64,000 nucleotides of DNA, taken from Xenopus tropicalis. Its lineage: Eukaryota > Chordata > Amphibia > Anura > Pipidae. Below, piece after piece: positions 1 to 14,849 of the stretch. The notes under the pieces are model-generated. The model made no database searches. It was not told where the DNA came from and saw only the letters and a list, made by a program, of their open reading frames with translations. The translations under genes and the position numbers were made by a program. Every line of letters starts with the position of its first letter. Position 1 is the first letter of the stretch. The DNA is taken from NCBI RefSeq assembly GCF_000004195.4, contig NC_030684.2, positions 111,205,429-111,269,428 on the forward strand, in the 5' to 3' direction.

Positions 1-2415
1 AGGTAATTTTAAGGCTAAAGTTAAAGTGTCAGGTTACAAGCCTAAATGGTTAAGAACATTTTATACATTTCTAAAAGCATGTTTAAACAATGTATATTTG
101 GTTTTCCCTTAGGGGAAATGCAGTTCCAATAGAAAATTGTTGTTGGGACCCCCAATAAGAATTCTGTCCTACTAACAGATGCCATGTTCAGTCCCTTCTA
201 ATACAAAATGTAACCATATACTGGTGGGCCATTCAGGTACTCTGTGCTTCTTAGATCCTTAATGTGAATGCAACTACATGCAAATTGATTGCCTTGCATC
301 TGTGTCATAGTATCCAATAGGGGTATTTTGTTTACATCACTTTAATTGTCTTGTTGACATTGCATTTGACTACTACAGGCAAAGGACCAGTTAGTCTAGT
401 ACCAATAAAGCCTCTTTCACTATATAAATCATTAGTGTGCCATTTGGTAAAAAGCCGTATCAGTGCATAACTTCTGTTCTTTAGTATTTTCCCGTACTGA
501 ATGTTTCTGGGAATTCCAGTATGGCAATAGCAGAAAAGCTTAAGATGTGCTACCCAAGTTCTAACAACAGTATTACGCTGCAGAGCAGAACAGGTATTTA
601 AAACACACAATACACCGATCTCCACTTGTATTATGCAAAGTGCTCTGTAAAGGGGGTCCAATACCTTATGCCAGCAAACCCTCCATGCACTCAATTAAGT
701 CTATTAGCATCTCCACTTTTCTTCTGTCAAGTGCTCTTCTTTTTCCAGACTGAAAACATATTTAATTGCGGGCAGAAGCAGGAAGTGTTCATTCACAAAG
801 ACAGCACTTACTTAGGATTTAAGCTAAATGTTCTTTTATCAGGCAGAGCATTGTACATAATGTTCTCCAGTGAACTCCACAAGAGCTGTTTATATCAATT
901 CCAGACTATTTTAGGTGAGTTTCCTAACCTTTTTCTGGTGTCCCCTTGTTACTGTTGATTGGACAAGTGGCATATTAATTTGCAGTTGCAAAGGGATCTC
1001 ACTGATCTAGAGAGCAAACATTTTTAGCCTTTAGTTTATTCTGGAGATCATAAAGTTTTTGTACAGGTATATTTCAAACAGCCATGTCACCTTGAGAGTT
1101 TAAGATTATAAACCCACTAGTGTCATGTGCAAAGGATAAAAAAACTGAAATAGATCACCTATGTCTACAGTTCCAATTTATGTTTATTTGTATTATTACT
1201 CTACCCAGAATGCTTTGTATGTTAGTTTAAAAAAGAATAAGAATGCACATTCCTTTTACCCAGTCCAGGTTAATGGTGTTTCACAACATTTGCATTCATA
1301 ATCAAATTAGGTATTTCTACATTTTTTAAAGGTGTTGAACAGATGATTTCAATACCTCCTTGAGTGTTACTGAACAGATAGAATATTATGTTGGTTTTGT
1401 GCATTTGGCTGAGTATTGAAAATCATCTGTCCTGGTTGCGTCACTTGATCGAAAAGCCTGTGATATCTAACTGGCCTCCTAAAGCTATCTTTAAGACACC
1501 CTACTTTAAGAGCAGCATGTTATTCTTATATTCTTTCTGGAACTTTCACATAATTATTTCTGTCTCCCTTATCCTTTCCTTCTGTCTTTTTTCTTTCTGT
1601 CTCTCCATCACTCTTGTTAACTTTCTCTCGCATGCTTTTGCCTCTGTTGGGAGAGCAGATCACCCTCCACCATTCCCATGTCTGTGCCATCTGTCAAGCT
1701 TTTAATGGTTCCATATTTAAAGAAGCCGCCTCTTTTTAGAATACACCAACAATTCTTGTTTATATACTTACATATTGTAATATCTGAGGCATGTGGCTAA
1801 GTAAAGATGTGTAAATTATTATAATAACTTTCAGAAATATTTATTTTTACAGATATTTATGTTCTGTTGCTTACAGTGAGTTTAGAACTGAGGCAGTTGC
1901 TTTAACTGAAATGCCGCCAATGAGTAGCTGTGAATGTATTTAACATAGTAGTGCAAGCTGCAGAGCAATATGTTGTGTGAGATCCAGCTGGACAGAATGA
2001 AATACACCTCTGGTGTTTTATACAAAGCTTCTCATTTTGGGGTAGGACTATTTACGCACAAGTCTCGGGCCCCATGGCAACCTTACTGGTACTTTTGTAT
2101 GAAGGCTCTGAGTAGTTCTGATTCTAGCCTAATACATAGGAGTATTTAAGGAAAAGGTTTTTGTAGCTTGTGAGCTTTTTGTAGCTTGTGAGTTTGTGAG
2201 TTTTTCCAGTACCTACTCTAAATTTATGCTTCCTTAACAAATGGGCTATTATTCATGAGGGCAGCTGGGTAACACCCAAGGGCCCATATTTGGTATGGTA
2301 TGGTTGCTGGGGTCTTCAGATTGTGTTTGTGATTTTTTTTTTGCTGATAAATACATGTATCATATAGCTATAAGTGACCTCTGTCTGGCTGCCAGGGTGG
2401 CAGTTGTTGCTCAGA

Positions 2416-2590
2416 TTTAGGGGTGTATTCATTAACATTGGAGACAAACGTCACTGGTGATATTTCCCATAGCAACCAATCAGATCTTTGCTTTTGTTTT
2501 CTAACTTGTAGGTGACAGTTCAAATCTAATTGCTAATTGGTTGCTAAGGGTGATGTTTGTCTCCAGTGTTAATAAATACACCCCTTAAAT
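2416..2590. mobile_element. Foldback MITE, about 175 bp
   Basis: The left end reads aggggtgtattcattaaca and the right end is its near-complement (gttaataaatacacccctt). The arms stay complementary inward through gagacaaacgtcac and gtgatgtttgtctc, and through agcaaccaat and attggttgct. It has no coding capacity and looks like a short non-autonomous DNA transposon of Xenopus type. The target duplication is not clear. Confidence 0.7.
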
Positions 2591-4649
2591 GTAACCACCC
2601 CTTTGATAATATAGGGTGAATAGTAGCAGATGGTAAGAGAAGGCATAACAAAAAAATGGCACATTCACAGTTTAAGCACCTTGTGCTGCCCTAAAGAAAA
2701 ATGCTATATTAATCATTTCTACATGCATGTAATTTCTATAATTAAGTACAGAATCACAGCACAGAACTAAAAATATGTCTACATGTTAAAGTAATGGGTT
2801 ATGAGCCTACCGGATGAATACCAAAATGTCCCTTGTTGGTAAGTGACCTTTTTGTCAAGGGCAAGGATGGTGTAGAAACACAAAACAAAATGAAGCCCTC
2901 TGCCTGTGTTTTGGCTGGTAGAAGCGGCTGCTATAATTAATCATCCTTGTCCAAGCTCCTGGTAACCGAAAGCTGCTTCTATTCTATGTGCACAAAACAC
3001 TTCTCATAGGCTACTTGTAGGTAACTCCAACCAGCCAGTGTCTTTTAACATTTTCACTTCCAGAGTATTCATTTGCAGGTTCTGTTTATGGATAAAAATT
3101 ACACACTGTGTTGTATTAACACCGCCTGCAGACACCTTGGCTCCTTTTGAACTCTCACATTGCAATCTTAACCTACTGATAATTCAGAACGCTCTCTTCC
3201 TGTCAGATAGTATTGAAACAGTCCAAACTTTTGCGAATGATATCATTTGAATGATATCATTAAAAGGAACCTATTTATTGTTATACATACAATTTTTTCT
3301 CAATTGATGTGGTAAATGGAATTTTTATGGTTTTGCTGCTGTTTATGATTGGAACCTTTGTGCAGATGACTTGTTAGGTGACTGAATATACTTTTACTAT
3401 AGCTATCAATTAGGCGAATGTAGTGTATTGTGACCATGTACAGATACTGTGAGAAACTCGCCTTCTTAATTGCTCAAATGGTCAGAGTGGCCTTCCAAAG
3501 TACCAGAAGATATTTTGCTGGGCCCCAGTCTGGGATAATTCCCATTTTTGCCTAAAGCGTATGTAACTTATAGGAGTTGCTGTTCTATCCAACTAATTGT
3601 TCTGAGAATGGGCCCTAGATATCAGGTTTTCTGAACTTATCCATAAATTGATCTTTGAATGAAGTGCATACTGATTCAAACCATACAAACATAATTTGTG
3701 GCTTTTAAGATGTGTAAAGTTGCAAGCCTGAATGCAAGGAAATCTACACATGCAGACAGTGTTCACTGTATGAACTCTTGCTTTCATTTCTTCTGACAGA
3801 TTCTACATTACATCTGTTTACATTCATACTAATATGGGGGCATCAGACCAGTACTAGTAGAATTTACATTTGTGTTTACGTTTATGCTGGATATAAACTG
3901 CTACATCAGTGGTTGCTTAAACAAACGCCTCTCATGGCACTTAAACACTGATGTTTATTCACTGTGGTTTGGAAGCTCTCCGTTCACACTTTTGAATTCA
4001 GATAAAGGCAGAATAAGCCACACTTCACCTGGTAAAGAAAGCATTTCATTGCCACACCTGAAGGATTAGTTATCCTTTTGGGTAGTAGATTTTTGAATTC
4101 AAAGAGATGCAGGGTGTGTCCTGCGGAGGGTTAAACAGCGAGCAAAAGTGGAATTTAGAGGTGTAGGGGTTGAGCCAAGCACCTTGAATGAATGTACCCA
4201 GAGTGGTGAGATTTCTAGTTTTAGCAAATGAATGCTAAACCAGCTTCACCATGTTGTTATGCCAAAGTGACATATAATAATGTGACAGATTTAGTAAGAA
4301 CATTCAGCTATGCTGCTATTTGCTATTGTTGCACATAGTTAAAAACTTCTCCTACGTTGGTATAAACAGCACTCTGCTTCTGTTTGAAATCTTTTAACAA
4401 TACCAAAATTGGCAGTGTTACACTTAGGGCATTTATTCATATTTCTTTTTTTATCACGATTTGTGTTTTAGGATTTTTCATTGGAAAAAAATAGATTTTC
4501 CGACATTTATTTTGCATCAAAACAGTAAAAAAAATCACGCAATCTAAAACCTGTTAAGGTCATGTAGAAGTCAATGGGCAGCTGTCCTGTTTCCAATTGG
4601 AAGATTTTTCAGATGCTCCATTTGTTTAAGAAATGCAAACAATTTGTGT

Positions 4650-5172
4650 CTTTTGCGTTTTTTTAATAATACAGAAAAAAAAATTCATACCATACTACAC
4701 GACAGAGGTATCTTGTTGCTCCATGGTGCATAAGTTCCTCCCTCCTAATGCTTTTATGCCATTGGCTGCTTTTTCCTCCTCTGATTAAACACATTAGGAG
4801 GGAGAATCGTAGAGACCATGGAGCCAGTGTCGGACTGGGGTACCAAGGGCCCACCAGAGAACCTTAGACCTTAGGCCCACTCTCCAGACAACCTTTCCTT
4901 TCCTGTTCACTCACTTTCTTTAATTTCTTAATTACTTCTTTTTTCATACTATTATCTATCCTTTCCTCCATTTCTTCTCATATAGAATTGAGTAATGGCC
5001 ATGGTATAGGCATACAAGGCAAATGGTTGGGTGAGCAGAAGGGCCCACTGACACCTGGGCCCACCGGGAGTTTTCCTGGTATCCTGGTGGGCCAGTCCGA
5101 CACTGCATGGAGCACTAAGATACCGCTGTAGTTTGGCATGGATTTTTGTCTGTTTTATTTTTAATGCACCTA
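4650..5172. mobile_element. Foldback element interrupted by a hAT-like MITE (outer element)
   Basis: The outer arms are imperfect inverted repeats. Near 4680-4760 the left arm reads ...ccatactac...gctccatgg...ctccctcctaatg. The right arm has cattaggagggag at about 4793-4806 and, after the inserted element, ccatggagcac...gtagtttggcatgg. When the insert and one copy of its 8-bp duplication are ignored, the arms pair well. It is a non-coding MITE; its outer limits are approximate. Confidence 0.6.
4825..5105. mobile_element. hAT-like MITE (281 bp) with exact 8-bp target duplication
   Basis: Terminal inverted repeats are cagtgtcggactgg and ccagtccgacactg. The element is flanked on both sides by catggagc (4817-4824 and 5106-5113), a perfect 8-bp duplication as hAT transposases make. 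It carries no transposase. It sits inside the right arm of another foldback element, so it is the younger insertion. Confidence 0.85.
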
Positions 5173-8100
5173 AATAATGTTATTGAGTAGTTTGGTATCG
5201 TTGTATTAGGGCCCACAGCAGTAGTTCACTGATTCAATAGATGGCTGTGTCCTAGATATTTGTTTCTTTTGGTGTTATGTTCCATTTCCATGTTCCATCT
5301 TACAGCTCTGCTGCATAGATCCTAAAATCACAATGAACTAGTCAATTAAGTCAATTAATGAAGCAGTTCTGACAAGATCCACAACAATGTGCAATAATTA
5401 ATCCAGCCCACTGAAAATCATTGCAGCACCATGTTAAATTACATAGTGTGGGGAAATACTTGGTAAACTGATACAGAGCCTATAATGCCACAGTTTATAC
5501 AATTATTCACTTTTAGGACTATAGAAACAAGACAAACTTTTCTTCTATGAGTTTCATACCTATATTTACAAAGGGCTCAAAATATGAGAACCATTTCAGA
5601 AATGCAGTTACTCAGATTACTTGTGTGGGGGGAATCCAGCTCCCAGCCTCATAAGTTATTTTGAGCTTCTAGGCTAGAAATCAGTGTTACCCTCCCAGGG
5701 CAACAAACATAAATACATATACAAAGAATGTACTGAAATATATTTACAGACAGTGCTTATTTTAAACATTTAGTGATTAGTGTTGTTAAAATATTCTGTT
5801 TCTGCAATAAAATAGGAACCTATGTCTTTTTGTCACTATCGTACGACACTGATAGAGGGGAAATCTTAGATAATTTGTAAGATGTAACTTTTAAAAGTGG
5901 CATTCTTTATTGCTGGTGTAATGGTTGCATGATTGTAAGTGATGTTCATAGCAAGCAGATGTTCAGTTTTTGGGCTTGTTAAGTTGGATCTGCATGAAAC
6001 ATTATAGCTAGAATTCCTGTCTGTGTGTCCAACCATGGTATGTCTTTTTCTGGCTGGCTTAGCAAGGTCATTTCATCCCAGTGCTATATAACACACATAG
6101 CTAGCAACCAGCATACCCCAACATGCAGTGAATTTTTAGGTGGGGAGATATACCCATAACTAGTACAGTAAGCCCAAAACACAAGGTATAGCTATTCTAG
6201 CCTAGCCAATTAATGGCTTTTAGTTATAACACAGAAATGTATTAAACAGAAATTGTATGCTAAATTACATGATACAAAATCATATTTGTTTAATAAAGTA
6301 ATAAATACTTAATGAATTTTACAAAATACTTTCAAATAGGTCACATAGTAATAACTTTTAGTTTTTTTCTTTTAAGGTTGTTTTGTTTTATGAATAATTT
6401 GCAAAAGACACTCTGAATTATCTATAGCAAAAAAAAAAAAATACCAAAAAAAACAGCTATAATTCATTTTAAAACACAATATTTATACTGCTAACATCAG
6501 AGCAACTGTGCCAGAACAATAATCAAATATGCATGCAATGTCTCCATTGAGACCCCACTATGAATACTGCTCTCCCTAACAGGGGAATTAGAAAGCTGTA
6601 TTCATCTAGAGTGAAATAGCTGCTCTAGTTAGTGTTTCAGGCTGAAAAGGGCCAGTACTGGCTGTATCATGCCTAACCCATTCAAGTTAATTGGAGGTGG
6701 CAGTGGCATTGTCAACCTCTTTTTAACAAGTGGTGTGGTAGTAGCCCCACAGCACCAGCCTTTAGTTAATGGGCTCAAGAAGGTTGAATCAGTGGAATTA
6801 CTTAATGTTATGTTTCATGCCAAAACCTTTTAAGGTCCCTGTCCCACAAACCTTGATGTGTCTTGCATGCATATAGTAAATGTGTGCATATCTCCAATCA
6901 CCAGTTTTCTTGATCCCTCACTAGCAGCTAGGTGTACCCTTTTCTGCCACATCCCTTGGTGATATGCTAACCAAAAAATATTTTATAATTTGAAAATTAT
7001 CTTTATAGATTATTCAGATAAGAAAGGACCCAGGGAAACCAGATTATAATTTTTACAGTTATAGACTGTACAGATTTACTGATTTTAATTGTTACTTATT
7101 AACATGCTTAATGCCAAGTTACATCCCAGCAGAGTCAATTGATGTTTTTATGTAATTGATAAGAATGTTATTATCACCAAAGTACACTATCTTTACTTAG
7201 AAAGGAATACACTGACATGTAGCTTGTGTATTCTTTTCAATTGTGTTGCCCTGAGCTTAAGTGACTGCTAGTGTACTTTCTTTTGGATATGCTTCATATA
7301 ATGAAATGAGATTATGGGAATCCATTGAGGTTGTTAGGAAAAATTTAGCATGCAGGTGATGTGCAGTGAAGGAACGTTAATTGTATAGATGCCAAAAGGA
7401 GCAATCGTTGAGTTGAGCTATCTGTGGAAGTCAGCCCTAAGTAGATATATGAATCTATGTGTGAAGTATTATTCTGCAGGGGAATTAGGTGAACTTTTAA
7501 AAATGAATTTATCAGATCAGATCAGTGACTGCTGATTTATGATGCATCTCATGAACAATTTTTCAATTGAAGAGCAAAGAGTTCATATTCTTAAAAGGCA
7601 TTGGGTGAGTGATTCAGACAATAAGGTTGCCTTCTCTGTAGTGTTTCATCAAGACTGCAATCATTAGACAAACAGTTATGTGTTTAATTTTGGTTTAAAT
7701 TTACAATTAAGAGAATTCTGTACAAAAAAACATTTTTTATGATAGCTAGTATAGCCATTTCCTTTTAGGGCATGTTTTTGAGTGAAATAAATATATTTAG
7801 ACTTGTTTTATTCTTTTATTGTTAACCGGCCATAGTGATCATTCACAAGTATAGTGAACAGCACACCATCTTTTTTAGCAAGTCTCAAAAAATTTGTGGT
7901 TTCTATAAACCTTTAATTAGGAAGGATTATGCATGAAATACAAAATTTGAGTCCGTGGCTTGTTTAATTCAAGCGAGACGCAAGAGGAATGTTGTCGGGG
8001 GGGGGATCCAGGTAAAATTTGAGGTGGGATTAGATTTAGAGATAAAAGAAGACACTCCATTTTTTGTCTTTTCTTCCCATGTATTTTGTGGCTTTCTGAT

Positions 8101-8354
8101 GGACCGAGAGATGGCGGCTAATGGTTGCTAAAGGTGGTGACAGGATAGGTCATGAAAAGATCCTTGTAATATCATGTTACCTTGGCTAATGGCCAGAGGG
8201 TCAACGGAAGAATCCAACAGACGGGGACAAAAGACAACAGGCAGGTTTATCTCTTCCAGTGTGTCACTTCGCATTGTATAGGCAGGAATTCTTTAAAGTT
8301 CAGTGCTTCTGAAAAAAAAGGTTCCCTTTTCTATCATAGCATGGCCCCACTTCA

Positions 8355-8382
8355 CCCCCCCCCCCCCCCCCCCCCCCCCCCC
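8355..8382. repeat. Poly-C run, 28 nt
   Basis: An uninterrupted run of 28 C residues. The polyproline/polyglycine open frames over it are by-products of the run. Such homopolymers are prone to length error in assemblies. Confidence 0.95.
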
Positions 8383-8522
8383 GCGTCGTCTGGATTAAAG
8401 GAACATAACAATAACGCTAAAAAAAAAGTTGTTCTTACTGGATATAATGAAGTTTTAACAAGCACAGATATGTTTATAAATAATCTTGTCCTCATATGTA
8501 ATGAAAGACACAAATTTGCCCA

Positions 8523-8630
8523 GGTACAATAACCCACAGCAACCAATAAGATGTTTGTTTTTAACAGGTGACCAATTAATGCTCCCTGCTGTTGGGTTGC
8601 TTTGGGTGGTTACACCTGTAATAAACTTCT
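8523..8630. repeat. Foldback repeat fragment (acagcaaccaat type)
   Basis: The left half has acaataacccacagcaaccaat and the right half has gttgggttgctttgggtggtta, which are partly complementary. This resembles short Xenopus foldback MITEs, including the one at 2416. The limits are uncertain. Confidence 0.4.
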
Positions 8631-11600
8631 CACCTTTTATTACATAATTCTGCTATATTACAGAAGTCTGCAATGTTTTAACTGTTAAATTTAACAGTGT
8701 GCTTTTGTTCTGCCTGTCTGAAAACTGAAAGGTATACACCCACTGTCATTTGGATAATATCAGTAACTCTAGTAATCAGATATCAAATTTAACCTACAAC
8801 AACACTAAACCAAAAGTAAAATAATTTTAAAGTAAGTACGTTTGCTGTGGCTCTTCAATGGATGTTCATGGCCACAAACCTGCCCAAGCTCTCTTTACAT
8901 GTATATGACACCATTATATGACAACATTTTATTGTAAACTGGCTGCAGACATACAGGATATTCAACCACTAAAGTTGGACACAACTTCTAAAGTGTATAT
9001 ATGTGTTTTAAAAATAAAAGAGCACCATTTCTATAATATAAACAAAGTTTGTATAACACTCATGACATTTTCCAGAAAAGAGAACTAGGTGTATATTGTT
9101 GGCTATATTGAAATCCAGTTTATGCTGCCGAACTAAGTGTAAATGCTTATATAAAAAGAAATTTTAGTAAAAATAGCCTTTTAACTGAAAGAAATAGGTG
9201 ACTACGTAAGTCACCAGCTTCATTTCAGATATCCATTTAATACTGACATGATTTGATCTTTGCAGTATACTGATAGTTTGCTATTCATATGTACAGTGGG
9301 ATACAAACTAAATACAGTCAAATGTGTTGCAGATATGCATATATCTAATTGCTGTATGAGGGATCTCTCCCTATGTAGGTTATCTAATAAACAATATAAG
9401 AGCCCTTTATGATAACAGGTGCAATAGCATGGCATATCAGTCGGCCGCACATTGTGATCTAAATCTGTAATGAGGCGCACGAGATGGTAAACCTGTTTGT
9501 GTGTTTGAGCTATTAGACCCGCTCCCTGCTGTCTGCTGGCCCTGTATCCTGGAGAAGGTTTTTCAGTTTTTTTTCCTCCACCCCTTTGGAACATATGTTG
9601 CTTTGCACATTGTGCTTAGAAGATTTAGCTTCTTGCCCTAAGCAGATTAACCTTTTATGTCTTCTTTAAAAGAAAGCAAAAATCTGTTTTTAGTTTAGTA
9701 ACCCTTCGGTGAGGTGGGGTTAATACAGCCAAAGGGACTGCCCTACAGCAGAATCCTTGCTTTCTTCTTTTAGGAATATAGTAAAACAGGATTTATGTCT
9801 TAAGTGTCTTAAAGTGTAGTTTTGTTAGTTATGCTTATGACAGGAACTTGGATGGCTTTTTGAGTATTTATTGTGTCTTAAGAAATGTGAACTCTGTCAG
9901 GGACAAAGTCTACTCTTTTGTCAGCCCTTACCGTGCCTACATATACTCTTTTTGTGACATATAATAGTCCTTGTATCATTGGAGTGCTACCATCCTTCCT
10001 GTTGCACATACGTTCTGAACTGACCCTTTCTGTGCATTCGTTTTCAGAGTAAAATGTATGTTTTGTTGCTGCACTGCTGCCACAAAGCTACATTTACTTT
10101 CTGCCCTGCTGCCAGAACTGCCCTATTGCTCCAGGCTGATTTTTGACCCCAGTGTGACCTTCAGCAGGTGTCCAATAAGAGAGCAGCACAGAAAGATCAG
10201 AGGTCACCTTGCACTCTCCTTGCCCAGGCCTGAGCATGGCTTGGCTGAGATTAACTAGAGCTGGATCCCAGCCACCCTCTTTGGCTAATTAAAAATAAAA
10301 TGAAGGGTGTGTTTTCTTTTAAAAACACCCCAAGCACTGGCTGCATTTCTAACCTTTGCCTTAGCATGCTGGGACCAGAGACTGGGTTGTAATGGTAAAG
10401 GGATACAGTACAAAACAGAATGACAAGTTGGAAAGAAAAAACAAACATTTTTTATGGTTGATGATACCTCATCATTACCTCATTCATTAAATTAAGTGCA
10501 ATTTGTACTGTATTTTGTACTGTATCATGCACCACTGGTGTGTGTCTTAAAAATATAAAGGTACTTGTTCTAAAGATCTCTTATCCTTTGTTCCATTTAC
10601 CTTATTGATGGCATTGTTATACCATGACCTCTTTCAACGTATTTAAAATTGTGTAGCATCCCCTTCTCTGGGCTTTTGGCCATACCATGTCCCTATCAGA
10701 ATGTTACTGGGTATTGTGAGCAAGGTTATGTGAGGCGAAATAAAATTCTGTGACTTAATATCTTCTGCTAGATGACTGGGGCTCCTGAGCCACTAATCTG
10801 ACAATCATGAACACCATTCTTTAACCGCAAGAAAAGAAAAGACAGTAAGGGAACAAATTAGTAATTTTCACTTCCAAATTATATTGTCTTATATATTGTC
10901 TTATGGAACAGAAATGTGAATGTTAGCTGCTCTTGGCTGCCTCTTACACATTAGATACAAGTTACATTTTACGGAGGCAGAAACGTTCTCTTCCTACAGT
11001 GTCAGTGACACTGTCTAGTGTTGGGGTCCCTTTTTAGTATTTTATGTACTGTTGTTTTATTTGATTTTTAATTTTAATATATTGCTTTGATGTCTGTTCC
11101 TTTTAGGATCTTTTGTGCTTCATGTATCCCCTTATGATTTTTCGTATTTCCTTTATGAGAGGCTAAAGGCCAAAACCCTAGAGTGTACAAGATTAGGTTC
11201 GTTAAAGATCCATATGGTGCCCACCATGCCATTAGTTATTTAAACCAAAACATTGGAGCTGCGATACCATGAGCAAATCTAACACTGACTTCATTTTTGC
11301 TCAGAAAATAAAATTGCATTATTATCTATGGAATTGTGGGAAAAATCTCGGAAAAGCTTTAAAGATACATGTAGGCATATTACAAATGAAAAGAAAACTT
11401 TGTAAACACAGATAATGTTCTTTTATTTCATTATTTTCAGAGGATGGTAATGGTAATTTGTGATGAATATGCTTTGTCACAGCAAGAGAACACTGGCAAA
11501 TTTTCACCATAGATTTTTCGCTAAAAAAACATTTCGCAAAAAATCTTTGTGAGGGGATGGTCAGCATGTGTGAAATGCACAATATAGGAGGTAAACAAAA

Positions 11601-13438
11601 TATGACAGGATATGATGTTTTTGTTGGAATAGCAGTCAGATTACATTTTGTTCATGGCTAAATCAGAGTGCCACTGGAATTATGTGATGCCGTTTGAGCT
11701 TCGTTGGACCAAATGATCATGGTATAACCAATCAGATCATATTTGTGTTAATGTCACAGATGTGCAGGTGGCTTGATGGTTTATGGCAATGACACATGTG
11801 GCAGGGGTGCAGGAACCATGATAGGGCAAGTATATTTGGCCATTGTCTTTTAGGACTTTACTGTTGATTGAAGGAATATTTATATAGTTTGCATTATATT
11901 ACTGCCAATTCTGCACAAAATAGTGTATTGCTTATGCAAATAGAAAATGTACTTGATACTATATAAATAGACCTAAATGGAAACTCAGGGTAAAATGCAC
12001 TTCTTGGATGCTTGCGTTGCATATGTCAAGTTTGACATGCAGCTATAAATCCTCTATGGACCAGCAACATCAAGCAAAGTTATTATAATAAATGTATTTT
12101 TTTCTCTTTTAACTGTATAAACATTAAATATAGATAAAAACCACAATTTGCTTGCATACTTTAATGTATTATGTGAAATACTGCCATATAGTAAATCTAG
12201 AAAGGTTACTGCATCTGTGGCAGAGTATATAGTTAGATAACAAAGGTTTCCATGACTGCATGGAATTCATTGCCCTATTCTTCAGGGCTCCTTTAGTCAC
12301 AAATGCAACTAAGAAGAAATAGTTTGGATGCATAGCTGAGTGGGCATTGATGCCCATGCATGCAGCTGATCATTGCACTCCTTTAGTGTACAGTGATAAA
12401 TTGTGTGCAGTAGCATGCACAGATGCAGAAATCCTAAGACAGAATGGGATATCCTGGTTTGGAGTTAAAATTCCTAAAAATCTTAATGTTCTTAAATGTG
12501 TATATATACACACACATATATATATAAATGTGTATGTTTGTTTGGAGCCCCATTTGCAAATGCATATCAAATGGATGTGTAGAAAAGATTGGCATTTGCA
12601 AATATGTAATTTTTTATAATTAAAAAAATCTTTATTAGGTTAAAAAAAGATTTTATTTATATTATAATACTTCTTTATAAATCCTGTAAAATGTTTGCGT
12701 TGATTGGATTGTGCTCTGTGTGCATTGTTTACTGCTGAATAGACTGATCAGTTGTGCGCTTTTTGCACACTTCATTATGCCAAGCAGCACTGTGACTCAC
12801 AGAGCACTATATAACTGTTCAGTTTCTTATTTTAAAACGAATCCTCCTCAGGGACTCTCCAACTTCCTGCTAACACTTCCCTTATCCATTTTACTGAGAC
12901 TAATGAACTCCCAAACCAAGTTACCATCAGAGCTCAGTTCAAAGATCAAGTGTCATTGTGTCAATACAACCTGTTCTTATTTCATTAACAAATATAAACA
13001 AGTGTCAATTTTGAATCCAATGAAAACTACCCAATTACTATTACATTGTTACCATGTTCAGTGGCTCTTGGCCACAGGAAGGGCATTGTAGCTATTTTTT
13101 ATATATGTATTTGTCTTGTTATTCTTATTAGTATTGCTTAACCTATTGTACTTATCTTGCTGCAGAGGGCCCACTATTTTGGCACAAATGCCATCTTCAC
13201 CAGTGGAGAAAAGACCCATTCACTCCTCTTTGTGTAGTTACGGCAATTAATGCAATCTGCCTGTCACTGCACACAGGTGGGGGATTTTAGCCAATAAACA
13301 CTCCTATTTGCATTTTCAGTCCAAAATCTACTCTATTTATGCTTTGCTTTCAGTCCTGTCACTACATGCATAGGATATGTGCAGAACAGATCTGCTTTAA
13401 ATGCTGGTAGAAAAAACGCTACATGTGCCATAGGTCTT

Positions 13439-13896
13439 TAGGGTAATGCCACAATGGGCTGATTCTTGGCCTGCGTATAAATGAGCCAGCCCGGGTCAAG
13501 ACATGTGGAGTGGATTTTGGCACTGAAATGCAGACTATGTATTTTGACGCCGAAATCTGCTCCGTACTGTCACAATTCTAGACAGTATCTAAAGTAGAAG
13601 AGAATGGATTTATCCTCTGAAACCAATGCCTTGGTCTTGGCAATCTCTCTCCTTATAAAAGCTAATTGCTGGGGAGGATCAAGCCTGTGACTGAGACCTG
13701 TGCCTAGGTCACAAGACACTTTTTCCAAGAAATGCTACCTTGCAGGGAGGTGCCTATGACAAATATGACTTAAGGGAAATAGTTAGGACCACTATAGGGG
13801 GTATGGAAGTTTACCAATTTTATGATCATAACTCAGTTGCAGAAGAAGGCTGATTCTTAGCCTTCCACGAATCAGCCCCATGTGGCATTAGTCTTA
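13439..13896. mobile_element. MITE with TAAG..TAATGCCACA termini, about 458 bp
   Basis: The left end (ttagggtaatgccacaatgg, then gctgattcttgg) is complementary to the right end (cagccccatgtggcattagt, then ctta). The subterminal gctgattcttagccttccac repeats the same theme. The interior is unique and non-coding. Its terminal sequence resembles those of the elements at 21468 and 54036, suggesting one family group. Confidence 0.65.
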
Positions 13897-14849
13897 TGTA
13901 TTACAGCAATGTGTTACCTATTCTGAAGGCTGAGGGCAGTATACCTGAGCTCCTTATTTACTTTGGTGAGTTTCTGCCCAGCTCTTTTTCTGGGCATTTG
14001 CTGTCCTAGAAATTTCCTAGAAACCTCTGGTGCTGAGTTGCACTCAGTAATGCCTTTATACTCCTAGATCAAAACAATGCTGAAAACTGCTTTCCAAGAT
14101 GCAGGAGTATGCCCAAATATTTCCCAGTAGCCCATGTACCACACAGCAACCACACCATGGCTAGAGACCTGAACAAGGGTTTGTGTGTGCATGTCTATTT
14201 ATTTATATTTCTTGAGCACCAACCAGCATACGACAGATGGCTTCCTGTTAAATATTTAAAACCTGTTTTATCCTTATACCTCTGTGTGTGGAGACACTTC
14301 CATCAGAGTGCTTTATATTGCTAATTAATTTAATTACACCCACGCTGATCGTGTGTTCCCATATTTTGTATTATAATCTCTAATGTGAGCTGTGGCCTCC
14401 CACACCAGCTATCTCTACATTCTTACTCCACCTCCTTTCTGGTTTGTGCAAGAACATTCTGTGTTTACCTGTGTACACGAGTTATTAACTATTTCAGAAC
14501 CAGATGGTTTAACCATTACAAGCATCTACTTATGACTTTTGATTAAAGTTTCCTTTTTCTTTTTTGTGGTGTTGGCTCTTCATTGCTTAGCTCAGGTATT
14601 GATGGACAACCATGCAAACTTTTATGTTCAGTAACAAGCAGTAAAATTAGGGTTGTCCACAAAAGAAGGGTTATTATCCTTATCCATTGGGGAACAATAG
14701 TTATGCATTGTAATATAAGTTTCATTGTACACTAGTGTCTATGCAAGATTTCGATAGAACTGATATTAATGAGTTGATGAATATCAATTTACAATAATAA
14801 GAAAGATCAAGACTTACCAAAAGTTTTTTTGGATCTGAACTGTTTCATA

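Noticed and set aside
8182..8546. Proline-rich and glycine-rich frames
   Set aside because: They are caused by the 28-nt C run.
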